A DNA stretch of 28,261 nucleotides, taken from positions 1 through 28,261 of the forward strand of contig JAOPGA020001063.1 in NCBI GenBank assembly GCA_026419775.2. Direction: 5' to 3'. Below, one piece after another: positions 8,558 to 18,433 of this stretch (within the stretch, counting starts at the first letter, position 1; every line of letters starts with the position of its first letter). The notes beneath the pieces were generated by a model that searched no databases, had not been told where the DNA came from, and was given only the letters and a program-made list of their open reading frames with translations. This DNA is from Acrasis kona (lineage: Eukaryota; Heterolobosea; Eutetramitea; Acrasida; Acrasidae). A program made the translations under genes and the position numbers.

Positions 8558-9799
8558 TTACTTTCTTGAAAGCTCGTCCAACAACGACATGTGCTTCTTG
8601 AAGGCGTCGGTCATTGTCGCACTCATGGTGTATGGAATTCCATGCTCTTCACAAACTCTCTTCACGATAGGATGAATGGTTCTCAAATGCCAATGGTTGA
8701 CTCCAGGGAACAAATGATGTTCGATTTGTAACGACAATCCTCCGGTGAAGAAGAACCAGAACAAACTATCCGGTGCAAATGTATGACTAGTAATGACTTG
8801 ATGCTTGTGCCATTCCTTATCAAATTGATCCAAATTCTCGTCCGTCAAGTGACTTAGTTGAGAACTCAAACTAAAACTAAAACCAAAAATCAAATTGGGC
8901 ACTACGCTCCAAATGTAAGCCTTCCACATGGACTCATACACAAAGTACGGCCATAAAAAGACTACGACTAGGCCGAAAAGTCTACCGAGGACATGCGCCC
9001 AGAACCTGGTGCGACTGATGCGCATCATTTTCACGACGCCATGATACTTGCCCTTCACAAAGAACAATGCATCAATGATGAAGGCAAGAGCCGTGGTGAT
9101 CATCATCCAGACGAGGAATAGATAGTAGCACTGCCATTTGTAATGGCTGAGATGTCTGCTGCGTCTGGTGTAGCGCCACAGACGAGCGCTGTGATGGAGG
9201 TCGGGATCTTCTTTGTGAATGTTGGTGTAGCAATGATGACCAATCACATGTTGGTGGTACCAAGTGAAGGGACTGCTGAACCAGGGGTAAGGGTAGGTGA
9301 AGAAGGCATTGACGCGCCAGTCGTTGCTTAAGGCAAAGTGGCTGGCGTCGTGGAACGTGTTGACGCCCAAAACCCACAAGCTCAATGGAGCTGCGATTAG
9401 GGCCCACCAGTGTCCCAAAATGTAATAGTAAGTGAGCACGACGCTGAGGACTATCATGACGGCGATTTGAACCCAACGCTCAAAGGATGCTTTGGTGTTC
9501 TTGGGTAGGGCCGCCTTGACTTCGGTTCTCAATTGTTCAAAAAATTCTGATTTGGTATGCCAGTCAAAGAACTTGGATTGTACAATTTGTTCCTCTGGGA
9601 CGTTCTTGACTTCGTACTTCTTGAGAATGGCTTCGGCTTTATGTATGCTGAAAGGATGGTAGGAGTAAAACAATTGTGTTGCATCTCTGCCCCTTCCAAG
9701 TCCCAGCGCAATTGGTCCTGCTGGATGTTCAAATTTGGTGAGGTCGTAGGCCTTATTGTTAATGTACCAATAGTCTTCGTTCGTGGTGTGTTTTCCCAT
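8558..9799 (-). CDS. cytochrome b5-fusion front-end fatty acid desaturase
   Basis: This is an ER-membrane enzyme that inserts a double bond between an existing one and the carboxyl end of a polyunsaturated acyl chain, taking electrons from its own b5 domain. It is 413 residues and intronless. The N-terminal b5 domain (about 5-75) has HPAG at 25-28 in place of the usual HPGG, and a second haem His at about 48. All three His boxes are present: HDASH (150-154), QHVIGHH (183-189) and QIEHH (358-362), the glutamine in the third box being the front-end hallmark. Hydrophobic spans lie near 110-148, 225-248, 265-290 and 293-312. The sequence alone does not separate delta-5, delta-6 and delta-8 activity. 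The stop overlaps AATAAA (8553-8558). Confidence 0.92.
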   Translation of the reverse strand: MGKHTTNEDYWYINNKAYDLTKFEHPAGPIALGLGRGRDATQLFYSYHPFSIHKAEAILKKYEVKNVPEEQIVQSKFFDWHTKSEFFEQLRTEVKAALPKNTKASFERWVQIAVMIVLSVVLTYYYILGHWWALIAAPLSLWVLGVNTFHDASHFALSNDWRVNAFFTYPYPWFSSPFTWYHQHVIGHHCYTNIHKEDPDLHHSARLWRYTRRSRHLSHYKWQCYYLFLVWMMITTALAFIIDALFFVKGKYHGVVKMMRISRTRFWAHVLGRLFGLVVVFLWPYFVYESMWKAYIWSVVPNLIFGFSFSLSSQLSHLTDENLDQFDKEWHKHQVITSHTFAPDSLFWFFFTGGLSLQIEHHLFPGVNHWHLRTIHPIVKRVCEEHGIPYTMSATMTDAFKKHMSLLDELSRK

Positions 9800-11104
9800 G
9801 TATTAATCCTTCTCTTATGCGTGTATCAGTAAGCCACGCGAGTTAGAGTTTATGTTAGAACAGAGAAGTGCACGTTTTTTAAAAAGTTGGTTGGAGGAAA
9901 ATCCAGGAGAAAACGGAAATTTAAATCTCCTGACATTTCAATCAACGAGGTTCAATCAATTGGATAGCTGAGATTGTAAATGCACCGGACTATTCTGACT
10001 GTAAATTACACTTCCAAATGCGAAAGGAGAATTAATCCGAAAATGACATGATTGTTTTTTAACAATGTCAACCCTGAAAATTGCTGGTCCTTCCTGTATT
10101 GACAGCAACTGCAGATAAAGAGTGAATAAATGACGGCCGAAGTAAGAAGATGCCAACAATAAAGTAAAAATATCAAAATGTACAGTGTACTTTTCACAAG
10201 GTGTTGTCAACAACTCATCTGTTGTATTTTGCCAAATGACTCACCAAGCAATTCTTTTAATCTTTTATTTCAACAGGTTGTCGTCTTGACTTTCCTACTC
10301 CAGAATAACCACTACAAGTCAAACTTGAAGCCGACCAAGAGACCACCCATAAAATGCATCCATTAAACATTTAACTTCATTTCCTCTTACATGTAATTTC
10401 TTTGACATTATGTTTCTGACGTGTCCTTCCTTGGTTGCAATCTTAAAAGGTGCATCTTTGTATAATGTGGCGCTGTTCAAATCATAAAGTATACTGCTTA
10501 ATGATGACGATACTTCGGGTCCTAAACGAATGTTCATGTTCGTATTCTGTAATCATTAGCGCACCTTCATGGTCATTTTTACTTGGGGAGTTCTATAATG
10601 TTAAAAAGGTATCAAGGATTAATGTACCATTGAGTAAAAATCTGTTCTATAGTCAGTTGTGCGATTGATTCTACCAGTCTAATGCTAGTTAGAGTGTAAA
10701 TTAGGATTGATTAGTTACCTGTTCAGGAGAGATGTAACTGTATGTACCAAGTATGTGATTATTATCAACTTCTTTTTACATTTCTTCCTGTTCTTGTGGC
10801 CAATTCAAATCAATTAGTAGCAGCTATTCCTGACCCCCACTGCAACCTATTTAGATTAATTATTTTAGTTACATGATGGAGAGTACCATGTCTTTGTATT
10901 TAAATTCAACAAGTGCTAATATTTAGCTCAATCTTGTTGCATCTCTATTTCGCCATTTTTAGTCCGCCTCTGCACATGTCACCCTCTCAAGCTTTTTTAC
11001 AAAAAGTGCGATCAACCACAAAAGTCTACAAAGAAGACCTATGTTGATGTAGTGTGAAGCCAAATATAAAACACAACATTACATCGGATAGATAATTTAT
11101 TTTA
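9800..11104. other. 1.3-kb gap between desaturase and SMG9
   Basis: This is the longest gene-poor stretch in the central block. It must hold the desaturase promoter at left and the SMG9 promoter at right. A single 72-codon minus ORF (10319-10537) is listed separately. Otherwise I see only AT-rich sequence with no clear repeat, RNA gene or domain. Confidence 0.5.
10319..10537 (-). CDS. unassigned 72-residue ORF
   Basis: This ORF reads LYDLNSATLYKDAPFKIATK then EGHVRNIMSKKLHVRGNEVK, which looks more protein-like than its surroundings, and ends GWSLGRLQV. Neighbouring frames upstream also stay open for short distances, so it may be an exon or a gene fragment. I know no matching family. Chance is quite possible. 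Confidence 0.2.
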   Translation of the reverse strand: MNIRLGPEVSSSLSSILYDLNSATLYKDAPFKIATKEGHVRNIMSKKLHVRGNEVKCLMDAFYGWSLGRLQV

Positions 11105-12680
11105 ATGAATAGTAGAGGCGGGGGACCGCAACAAAACAATAGATCTTCAACAACATCTTCGAGCGGAAGGGGCAGAGCGAATGCAAATGCAAACAAAAAG
11201 AATGGGAGAGGCGGTAGCAATGATGCGGGTAGAGGTAGAGGTGGTTCGAATGCTCCGACCTTAAATACAAGAGCTCCTCCTCCATACAAAAGAGAGAGCA
11301 TGGTAGCCAAACCACAAATTTTAATAAAAGGTACACCAACTATACTTGGGGCTAAACAATTGTCCGTCGAGGGTCAGCAGGATCTACTTCCTTCTCCCTC
11401 GACTCAGAACAATGTGCCCACACTTTCTCATAACCACACAAATGCTACAATGTATAACGGAGCGCTGAATGTTCAGACGACTCCAAAGATTCTTAGAAGT
11501 TCCAGCTTGATTGAGCCGACTTCATCCTCACCACAAAAATCACCCATTACCGTCTTGAACAAGACTTCCCTGGTCACTCCAAACCTAATCACATCTCCCA
11601 CTCCCTTGTCCCCATCTCCGTCTCCCAACAACGTCCAACAAAAACCAAAGTGTGATAAATTAATGAATGAAAACATGGACATGTTCATTGATCAGATATC
11701 AAAGCAGTTATTGACCGTTGCCGACCAAAATGCAAGCGATTTCACAGTGATTGGAATCGTTGGAGAACAAGGAGTTGGAAAAAGTTTAATCATGAACCAA
11801 TTAGCAAAAGTAAGTTTATTCGTATTTTCTTGCTTACATTTATCACCAGAGAAGACAACTAGACGATCCATTCGCTGTCCAGTCGATGGAATCCATTTGT
11901 GAAGTTAGGAACGAAACCGTCGGACTTGACGTTTACATTATTCCGGAAGAAAGACTGATCCTGATTGACAGCCAACCGCTTTTTAGTGGTAGCATACTTT
12001 GTAACCAGATCAACAACGGACAATCATCTTTCCCTACAAAATTATCAGCGGACGTACTTAGTTGCGAAAACCAAGTGGATTTATTGAGCATACAATTAGG
12101 ACTTTTAATGTTCAGTTCGTGTCATGTGCTAATCGTAGCCTGCGATGATGACATCCACCCACATACTGCGGAGATTTGCGGAGACTTTAAAATGTTACGT
12201 TTCGTCCACACGATGAGAATGTTACAGAAGGGAGTGCCAAATGGACTTACCGGAGAAAATGAACATGAACATGTACCCGAAATTATTTTTGTTTATAATA
12301 AAGTGAGACCCGAAGCCTGCACGAATCAAATGATCGTGAGGCAGCTGGGAAATTTTCTTGATGCTTACATGTGCAACATTGATATCAGAAGGAATGGTAG
12401 TGTGCATGCGTCCATGAATTGTTCCGGATTCGTACATCAACCAAACTTTGTAAACTTCTTCATGCTTCCTGATTATTCTTATAATAGTGAAATGTTTGAA
12501 ATGTTGTCGCTAGAGTTCAGGAACGCTGTTTTGGGAATGCCCAGAAACAGTTTTGCCAAGACCGTGAGCGAGAGGGACTGGTTGCAGGGAGTTGCAAGAA
12601 TTTGGGATTTGATCAAAAAGTCTCCATTTATTAGCGAGTACAACAGAAGCCATAAAAAACTATCCCTGTCCAAGACTTGA
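11105..12680 (+). CDS. SMG9: SMG9, nonsense-mediated mRNA decay factor
   Basis: SMG9 forms a complex with SMG8 and the kinase SMG1, and controls UPF1 phosphorylation in nonsense-mediated decay. There are two exons, 11105-11809 and 11850-12680, with a 40-base GT-AG intron, giving 511 residues (human 520). The N-terminal 200 residues are disordered, Gly/Arg/Asn then Pro/Ser-rich. The G-like domain starts near 215 with VIGIVGEQGVGKS (P-loop). It continues with FAVQSMESICEV, VYIIPEERLILIDSQPL, CHVLIVACDDDIHPH and IIFVYNK. The C-terminal SERDWLQGVARIWDLIKKSP matches the family's signature end. Joining across the intron restores NQLAKRRQLDDPFAVQS. A poly(A) signal is likely at about 12761, 80 bases past the stop. 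This is one of the few genes here without a signal at the stop. Confidence 0.93.
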
Positions 12681-12790
12681 GGGGTACTGGTGTTTCAGGA
12701 ATGCATTATTCATACGTTCGCTTACGTCAGCAGCGAAGTTCCAGCACAAGAACATCAATGAATAAATTTATTTTTTATTTATCGGCAGAC

Positions 12791-14254
12791 ATGGTTTTCG
12801 TTTCAAGTCTTGTTGTAAATATTGTAATGGCCACTTGTGATGTTGTCATCATAGGTGCCGGGTTAAGCGGTCTTTCTGCAGCACACACACTTCTTTCCCA
12901 ACACCAAACGAAAGTTTGCGTGCTTGAAGCACAAGACAGGGTTGGTGGTAGATTGCTGACGAAGGAAGTAAATCTCAATAATGGAGACAGCACCACGTGT
13001 GATGTCGGTGGTCAATGGGTTGTTGATAAACAGCACCACGTCACAAAAATGCTTAAAATGCTTAACATTGGTACACACAAGCAATTTTTGAAAGGACGAA
13101 CCGTTTTATTTCGGAACAATCGTCCCATAACTTACGAAGGCATTGTACCCTACAAAACCAATTGGTTTGGTCTGGTTGATCTTCAAATGGCCATGTGGGA
13201 TATTGATAAACTAGCCAATACAATCGACCTCGAAAGGCCATGGTCTCATAAAAACGCTGCCAAATGGGACAGTATGACTGTTCAAAACTATATGGATACA
13301 ATGTACACTGGTCTCGGAAGGGACATGATAGAACTTTTCTGTCAAACTGTATATTCACAAGAACCCAGTCAAATTTCTTTCTTGTTTTTGTTGCTCGGTA
13401 TCAAGAGCGCTGGGGGCGTGACCAACTTGGTTGAGACGGAGGGTGGTGCTCAGGATAGTAAAATTGACGGAGGGGCACAACAGATTCCAAATAAATTACT
13501 TGACCACTTGAACGCTTTAAATAAATCGGGGCCCAGTGGCGGCTCCTTGTTTGAAATAAAATATAATCATGTTGCATCCGAGATTACAAAAATTAAAACT
13601 GGATATGAAGTCACCACTAGGGATGGCTCTGTGTTTTTTTGCAATTATATTATTATCGCCATACCTCCAACTCTTTGCTCTCATATACATTACAACCCTC
13701 CTCTACCCTCGATGCGGACACATTTGTGTCAAAGGATACCAATGGGCAGTATTATAAAAGTAAACATGTTTTTCAAGACCAGATTTTGGAGGGAGAGAAA
13801 CCTCGCTGGTTCTTTTGTTAGTGCATCCAATGATATTACTGAATATCCTTTAACTCTTGGGTATGATGGAACAACCATCTGTGGTCTAGTATCTTTTTTC
13901 GCAGGCTACTCTGCAGTTTACTGGAGTGGGAGACCAAAAGAGGAAAGGATTGAGGCATCCAAAAAACAATATGCCATCATGTTCGATGTCCCACTTGATT
14001 TTGTAAACGAACAATTCTTAGGGTACGAAGAAAAAGACTGGACCATGGATGAGTTTTCGACTGGAGCTTATTCTGGTGTTATGGCTCCAGGTGTTTTGTC
14101 AATTTACGGGCCAGCGTTAAGAACTCCAATTGGAGACATTCATTTTGCAGGAACAGAGACAGCGAAACATTGGTTGGGTTATATGAGTGGTGCCATAGAA
14201 TCTGGAGAAAGAGCAGCAAGCGAAGTTCTTGAAAAAATAAAAAACACTAATTAA
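12791..14254 (+). CDS. FAD-dependent amine oxidase (MAO-like)
   Basis: This flavoenzyme oxidises a primary or secondary amine to an aldehyde or imine, releasing hydrogen peroxide. It is one exon. The ATG at 12791 gives 487 residues; the ATG at 12827 gives 475 and starts MATCDVVIIGAGLSG right at the Rossmann fold, so either is possible. Motifs: CDVVIIGAGLSGLSAAH (FAD ADP-binding), VLEAQDRVGGR, DVGGQWV near the N-terminus, and YGPALRTPIGDIHFAGTETA, KHWLGYMSGAIESGERAA at the C-terminus, closest to MAO/flavin monoamine oxidases. In MAO A/B, FAD is bonded to a Cys in SGGCYT; here that position reads FSTGAYSG, so there is no covalent attachment. There is no C-terminal membrane anchor, so it is probably soluble. 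AATAAA (14253-14258) overlaps the stop. Substrate unknown. Confidence 0.88.
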   Translation: MVFVSSLVVNIVMATCDVVIIGAGLSGLSAAHTLLSQHQTKVCVLEAQDRVGGRLLTKEVNLNNGDSTTCDVGGQWVVDKQHHVTKMLKMLNIGTHKQFLKGRTVLFRNNRPITYEGIVPYKTNWFGLVDLQMAMWDIDKLANTIDLERPWSHKNAAKWDSMTVQNYMDTMYTGLGRDMIELFCQTVYSQEPSQISFLFLLLGIKSAGGVTNLVETEGGAQDSKIDGGAQQIPNKLLDHLNALNKSGPSGGSLFEIKYNHVASEITKIKTGYEVTTRDGSVFFCNYIIIAIPPTLCSHIHYNPPLPSMRTHLCQRIPMGSIIKVNMFFKTRFWRERNLAGSFVSASNDITEYPLTLGYDGTTICGLVSFFAGYSAVYWSGRPKEERIEASKKQYAIMFDVPLDFVNEQFLGYEEKDWTMDEFSTGAYSGVMAPGVLSIYGPALRTPIGDIHFAGTETAKHWLGYMSGAIESGERAASEVLEKIKNTN

Positions 14255-14425
14255 TAAACAAAAGACTTTACTTTGGATCTATGTATGACAAAGTTTACTG
14301 ACAACGAGAAGAGGAGTATCTTTTTTGTAATATCTATCGAGGTTGATGTTTTTAGCTGCAGTTTGAGCATCAACCCTCTAGTAAAAATAAAATTTGTAAT
14401 TATTCTTATAGAGAAAGGTTAACCA

Positions 14426-15544
14426 ATGAGCAAAGGCGTCCTGTTACTAGTTATGCTTGGTTCATGCCTATGTTTGAACCGCATCATGTTGGACGAATAT
14501 GTCGACAGCATGGGGTCTCGTTGCTTAGACGGTTCTGCACCAAGTTTGTATTTTGGTAAAGGAAAGAAACAAGATAAATTTTTATTCCACTTTGAAGGTG
14601 GAGCCTGGTGCAACAGTTGGGATGCTTGTTACAAACGGTCTCTTGGCCATTTAGGTTCAAGTAAGAACCTGCCAGCAACTTTGATTAAGGGTGGCTATCT
14701 TAGTCAAGACCCGAAAGAAAATCCAAACTTTTGCGATTTCAATTTAGTCTTCTTGCGGTATTGTGACGGGTCATTCTTTGCTGGTGATCTCAAGCAACCT
14801 TTCAAAGTAAAAGACAAACAACTTTATGTAAGGGGCAGAAGTAATCTGTACGCCATGTTGGATTGGCTTACTAAGCATGCTGGCCTCAAAAAGGCATCAG
14901 AAGTAGTTGTGTCAGGAGGTAGTGCCGGAGGCATTGCCACATTTTTACATTCTGGATTTATTGCAGACTATTTACAAGGGGTAAGAGTTGTATCCGCTCC
15001 CGACGCTGGGTTCCTCCCAGTCGACCAGAATAGTGCAGTTGCCAAGAGTTTGAATTGGTTAGTCGAAAATATGAACATTTCTGGTACAAGTGATTATTTG
15101 AAAGAATGCATCAGTAAATCACCAAAAAATAAATTATGGCAATGTATGTCCGGTACTTATCTTTATTCTAAAATGAAAATGCCTACATTCATCTCTAATA
15201 GTGCTCTTGATAGTTGGCAGTTAACCAACATTGCTGGTTTGGGCAAGGAATGCATCAAGACGCCAAGCAAATGTATGAGCAAACTAACGGACTGGCAAAA
15301 ACATTTTATGAATGTGTTAAACAATACTCTAGGTTCTAATCCAAATTCATATAATGGTATAAATGGAGGTTACAATCCTTCCTGCATACAACACGAACAG
15401 CTTCAGAATGGACACGTTTATTCCAAACAAGAAATCAAGGGACATACTTTAAGAGATACGTTTGGGTCGTGGTTCCACAATGACAAGAAAGTGCCAAGAT
15501 GGAACATTGATGTGCCGTACCCAAACAATCCAACTTGTAAATAA
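14426..15544 (+). CDS. secreted pectin acetylesterase / Notum-family hydrolase
   Basis: This is an alpha/beta-hydrolase of the pectinacetylesterase family: plant members deacetylate pectin, animal Notum deacylates Wnt. It is 372 residues and intronless. Signal peptide: MSKGVLLLVMLGSCLCLN. Motifs: CLDGSAPSLYF, HFEGGAWCNSW (oxyanion hole), FLRYCDGSFFAG, SGGSAGG with nucleophile S166, SALDSWQ with D262, and H323 in CIQHEQ completing the triad. The end, RWNIDVPYPNNPTC, resembles the plant-type ending (YPCNPTC) and not Notum, so this is nearer the plant/protist PAE branch. Many cysteines suit a secreted protein. The stop overlaps AATAAA (15540-15545), and only 17 bases separate it from the convergent NSUN6 stop. 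True substrate unknown. Confidence 0.88.
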   Translation: MSKGVLLLVMLGSCLCLNRIMLDEYVDSMGSRCLDGSAPSLYFGKGKKQDKFLFHFEGGAWCNSWDACYKRSLGHLGSSKNLPATLIKGGYLSQDPKENPNFCDFNLVFLRYCDGSFFAGDLKQPFKVKDKQLYVRGRSNLYAMLDWLTKHAGLKKASEVVVSGGSAGGIATFLHSGFIADYLQGVRVVSAPDAGFLPVDQNSAVAKSLNWLVENMNISGTSDYLKECISKSPKNKLWQCMSGTYLYSKMKMPTFISNSALDSWQLTNIAGLGKECIKTPSKCMSKLTDWQKHFMNVLNNTLGSNPNSYNGINGGYNPSCIQHEQLQNGHVYSKQEIKGHTLRDTFGSWFHNDKKVPRWNIDVPYPNNPTCK

Positions 15545-15561
15545 ACTCTAATTACCAACTA

Positions 15562-16954
15562 TTATTTATTGAAATGTTTCACTATGAACCTTGCAGCAAA
15601 AAACCCAATTGACTCCTTGTTTACAACAGGATCAAACCTCATCAACCTTTCATCTCGTATCAACTTTTTCAAACCCCCACACCAATATTCGTTCTTATGA
15701 GCCCATGGCATTTTAATATCATCAAGCTGGACGAGACTGGTCCCGTTGCCGTTAAACTCTTTTAACAACCACAACACATTTTCCTCATTTTCTAGAGGCG
15801 ATATTGTACATGTAGAGAACACCAACACACCATTATTTTTTACCATCTCAACAGATTTTTTCAGTATTTTCCTCTGGTAGTGCGCAGTTTGTTCTAACTT
15901 TTGCATGTTATATTCGGTGTGACCAAGACTTGGTCTTTGACCTAATCCCGAACAAGGGGCGTCGCACAAGACGCGATCAAAAGATTGGCGTGCGAGAGAT
16001 TGATGAGGTTTAGTGCCATCACTAACCATACAATCCACCCATCCAGACAAATCTAATTTCTCCATTAATTCTTTTAGTTTTTTTACCTTGTTCGCACTCC
16101 TATCACATGCTATGACCTGGCCTTTCTGACCTACATGTGGTTGACGCATCATGAGTGCGGCAATGTGACTAGATTTACCTCCTGGACTGGCGCACATATC
16201 CAGAATTTTATCACTATATTGAGGGTCAAGAAGATGAGACACCAGCATGCTTGGAAGATTTTGCGGAAAAAAGTGAAAATGTTTAGAGTCACAAAAAGAA
16301 TGAAATGAACAAGTATTAAAAATTGGTTGTGTGATTTGAACTGCAACACCTTTGCTGTCCTTTTGTAAGATCTCTTCTCTGCTCATTAAAAGTTTTCCAT
16401 TACCAACATGCACATGACCAGTTAACATTTGCTCAGAAGTCACCTTGGTTCCCTTTGGCATTTTACCGTCAATGTTGGCCATAATGCTAACTTGCTCATT
16501 AAGGCGAATGCTGTTGCTCGTGCCTATTACACCTGGTGCGAAGACGTGACTGCCCCTGAGAACAGCCTCACCACATTGCTTCCCGACAACAACAACTACA
16601 TTTTAAGATGAATAATATTGATTACAAGAATAAAATACAATTTGATAAAAGAGAAACCTTGTGTGGACCTGTTACTTGTATGCACAGACAATCTGGAATG
16701 TGTGGATGTATAATCACTTGATGGGCGTCATCATTAATAAGCGATTGTAATTCATCTCTTGCGTCCTCCATGCACATTTCTTGATCCTGTGATTTGGGAG
16801 TGACTCTTAACGTGCTCCAATTTGGAGAGTGCGTCATAGCACTTGTCAATTTACTAATATACTCATCATCCTCTTCGTGGTACATGGACCCAAAGAATTG
16901 TTCTACATCTTGTTCGAAGACCTTCACATGAACATTGAACTGTGAGTTGGCCAT
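15562..16954 (-). CDS. NSUN6: NSUN6, tRNA/mRNA cytosine-5 methyltransferase
   Basis: NSUN6 uses S-adenosylmethionine to methylate C72 of certain tRNAs (Cys, Thr) and some mRNAs. The exons are complement(15562..16595, 16639..16954) with a 43-base intron at 16596-16638, giving 449 residues (human 469). The N-terminal part reads VIIHPHIPDCLCIQVTGPHK. The PUA-domain region follows at GKQCGEAVLRGSHVFAPG and MPKGTKV, and the methyltransferase at KILDMCASPGGKSSHIAALM (SAM site), FDRVLCDAPCSGLGQRPS (motif IV Cys) and LVFSTCTISPLENEENV (motif VI Cys). It ends ESIGFFAARFIVKHFNK. The last two codons, AAT AAA, are themselves the AATAAA signal before TAA. The start codon lies 22 bases past the RCC1-like stop on the same strand. 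Confidence 0.94.
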
Positions 16955-16976
16955 TTAATTACAATATTACAACATT

Positions 16977-18433
16977 TTATTGACAATATATTTTTACATC
17001 ACAAAAGGCTAGACGATTTAGTGTCGTCTTCTCCAACATACTTTTAGATATACTTAACCGTCTAAACAGACCCGTAGATCGCTCTAACAATACTGTATGC
17101 CAACCGCCAGCAGAAACTTGAGAAAAGAACAAATTATTCACACCACCCGCCTCCACTCTAACCGGTGTCAAGAAATTATCAAGATTACCGCCTTGACCAC
17201 ATTGTCCGAAAGATCCGTGTCCGAACACAAATACTTTTCCATCAATCGTCGACACTGCACTATGATACCCTCCGGCGCTCACACTGTTGGCAACCATATT
17301 CTTAGCACCAAACTCTTGTAACATCGTGGCCCCATGTGTGAAAATGTCATCCAAACCTATTCCTAATTTTCCGTACTGGCTGCTACCTGCTGTATAAACT
17401 GATCCATCTTTGCTTAGAAAAATTGTATGATAATATCCTCCATCACACGAAACGATCTGTTCCAAGTTTGGTAAAAGTTTTGGTATCGTATGAAAAACTA
17501 ACTCATCAAGTCCCAACTGACCGGCGGAATTGTCTCCGTAGACATAGACCTGTCCTCTTTCTATTGAAAGTCAATAAAATGATTCAAAAGAGCGTTTACT
17601 TGTAAGGAAAATTGTATGACTGTACCCAGCACCAGCACTCACAATGTGTTGGTCGTTAAGGGACGTGATCTCACCAAGATCGTCTTGGTCCGGACTATCC
17701 TTGCCTTTATAATAAACTTTACCGGTCGCTGTGCATGATAAGTAAATGATTAAAAAAACGAAACTTACCGCTTATCAGTATTGTATGATAGTAACCACAA
17801 ACTATTTTTATAATTTGTAGTCTGTCATACTCTAGTGCGTGTTGTACGGTGCCGCTTTTAAAATTCTGCGAACAACATAATTGACTGTAAGAATTGTTGC
17901 CCGCTCCACAAACAGCTCCTCTTCTTGTAAGAAACATGGTGTGGTTATAACCAGCGGATACATCTACAACAAACTCATTCTGCAATTGTGTTACCAAGTT
18001 GGGTCTGGAAGAGTCTATCGAATTCGCACCCGGTATATAACCAAGCTTGCCATCGTCACCACAGCCGAAAGTGTATACTTTTCCGTTAACTGCTGAGAGT
18101 GAATAAAAGTATGCCTGTCACATACGAGTAAGTGCTACAGAATGTACAAATCCTGTACAAATTTTAACTATTTTATGGTTCTGTAAGTGTTCTATAAGCG
18201 CAGGTTCCGATTGAACGTGATTGTCGGTAACTCCTATGCCGAGTTGGTTTTTGCACTCTCCAAAAACAAACATTTTCGTGCTTGTAGAATAAATAAAATG
18301 GGTTACTAATTACTTACCTTGTAGAAGGTAGTATTGTTGCGCTTTGATGTACATCATATCTGTAAGGTATGCTGGTGTCCTCTTCCGTACCAACACAACT
18401 CTTCGACCTCCTCTTTGAGTTGGATGTTCCCAT
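16977..18433 (-). CDS. RCC1-repeat beta-propeller protein
   Basis: There are five exons: complement(16977..17560, 17600..17728, 17769..18092, 18126..18280, 18318..18433). The introns are 39, 40, 33 and 37 bases; all phases close and give 435 residues. After a short N-terminus (MGTSNSKRRSKSCVGTEED) come repeats of RCC1 type, each with a G-x-x-H-(S/T) strand and a VY/F-G-x-x-x-x-G-Q/K-L-G turn: CTGFVHSVAL, VYTFGCGDDGKLG, DVSAGYNHTMFLT, CGYYHTILIS, SAGAGYSHTIFLT, VYVYGDNSAGQLG, CDGGYYHTIFLS, VYTAGSSQYGKLG, SAGGYHSAVS, VFVFGHGSFGQCG and SAGGWHTVLL. The length suits one seven-bladed propeller. Members range from the Ran exchange factor RCC1 to ubiquitin-ligase parts; I cannot tell which. The stop overlaps AATAAA (16976-16981). 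The 18093 acceptor is a tandem CAGCAG. Confidence 0.88.

Noticed and set aside
9072-9476. 134-codon ORF antiparallel or out of frame within the desaturase
   Set aside because: Shadow frame of the desaturase; basic, low-information sequence with no domain.
10270-10330. P-loop-like GYSGVGKS on the minus strand
   Set aside because: Lies at the end of a short open frame with no nucleotide-binding context; likely chance.
11026-11339. Leu/Pro-rich minus ORFs opposite the SMG9 start
   Set aside because: Mirror of the Gly/Arg-rich SMG9 N-terminus; no independent support.
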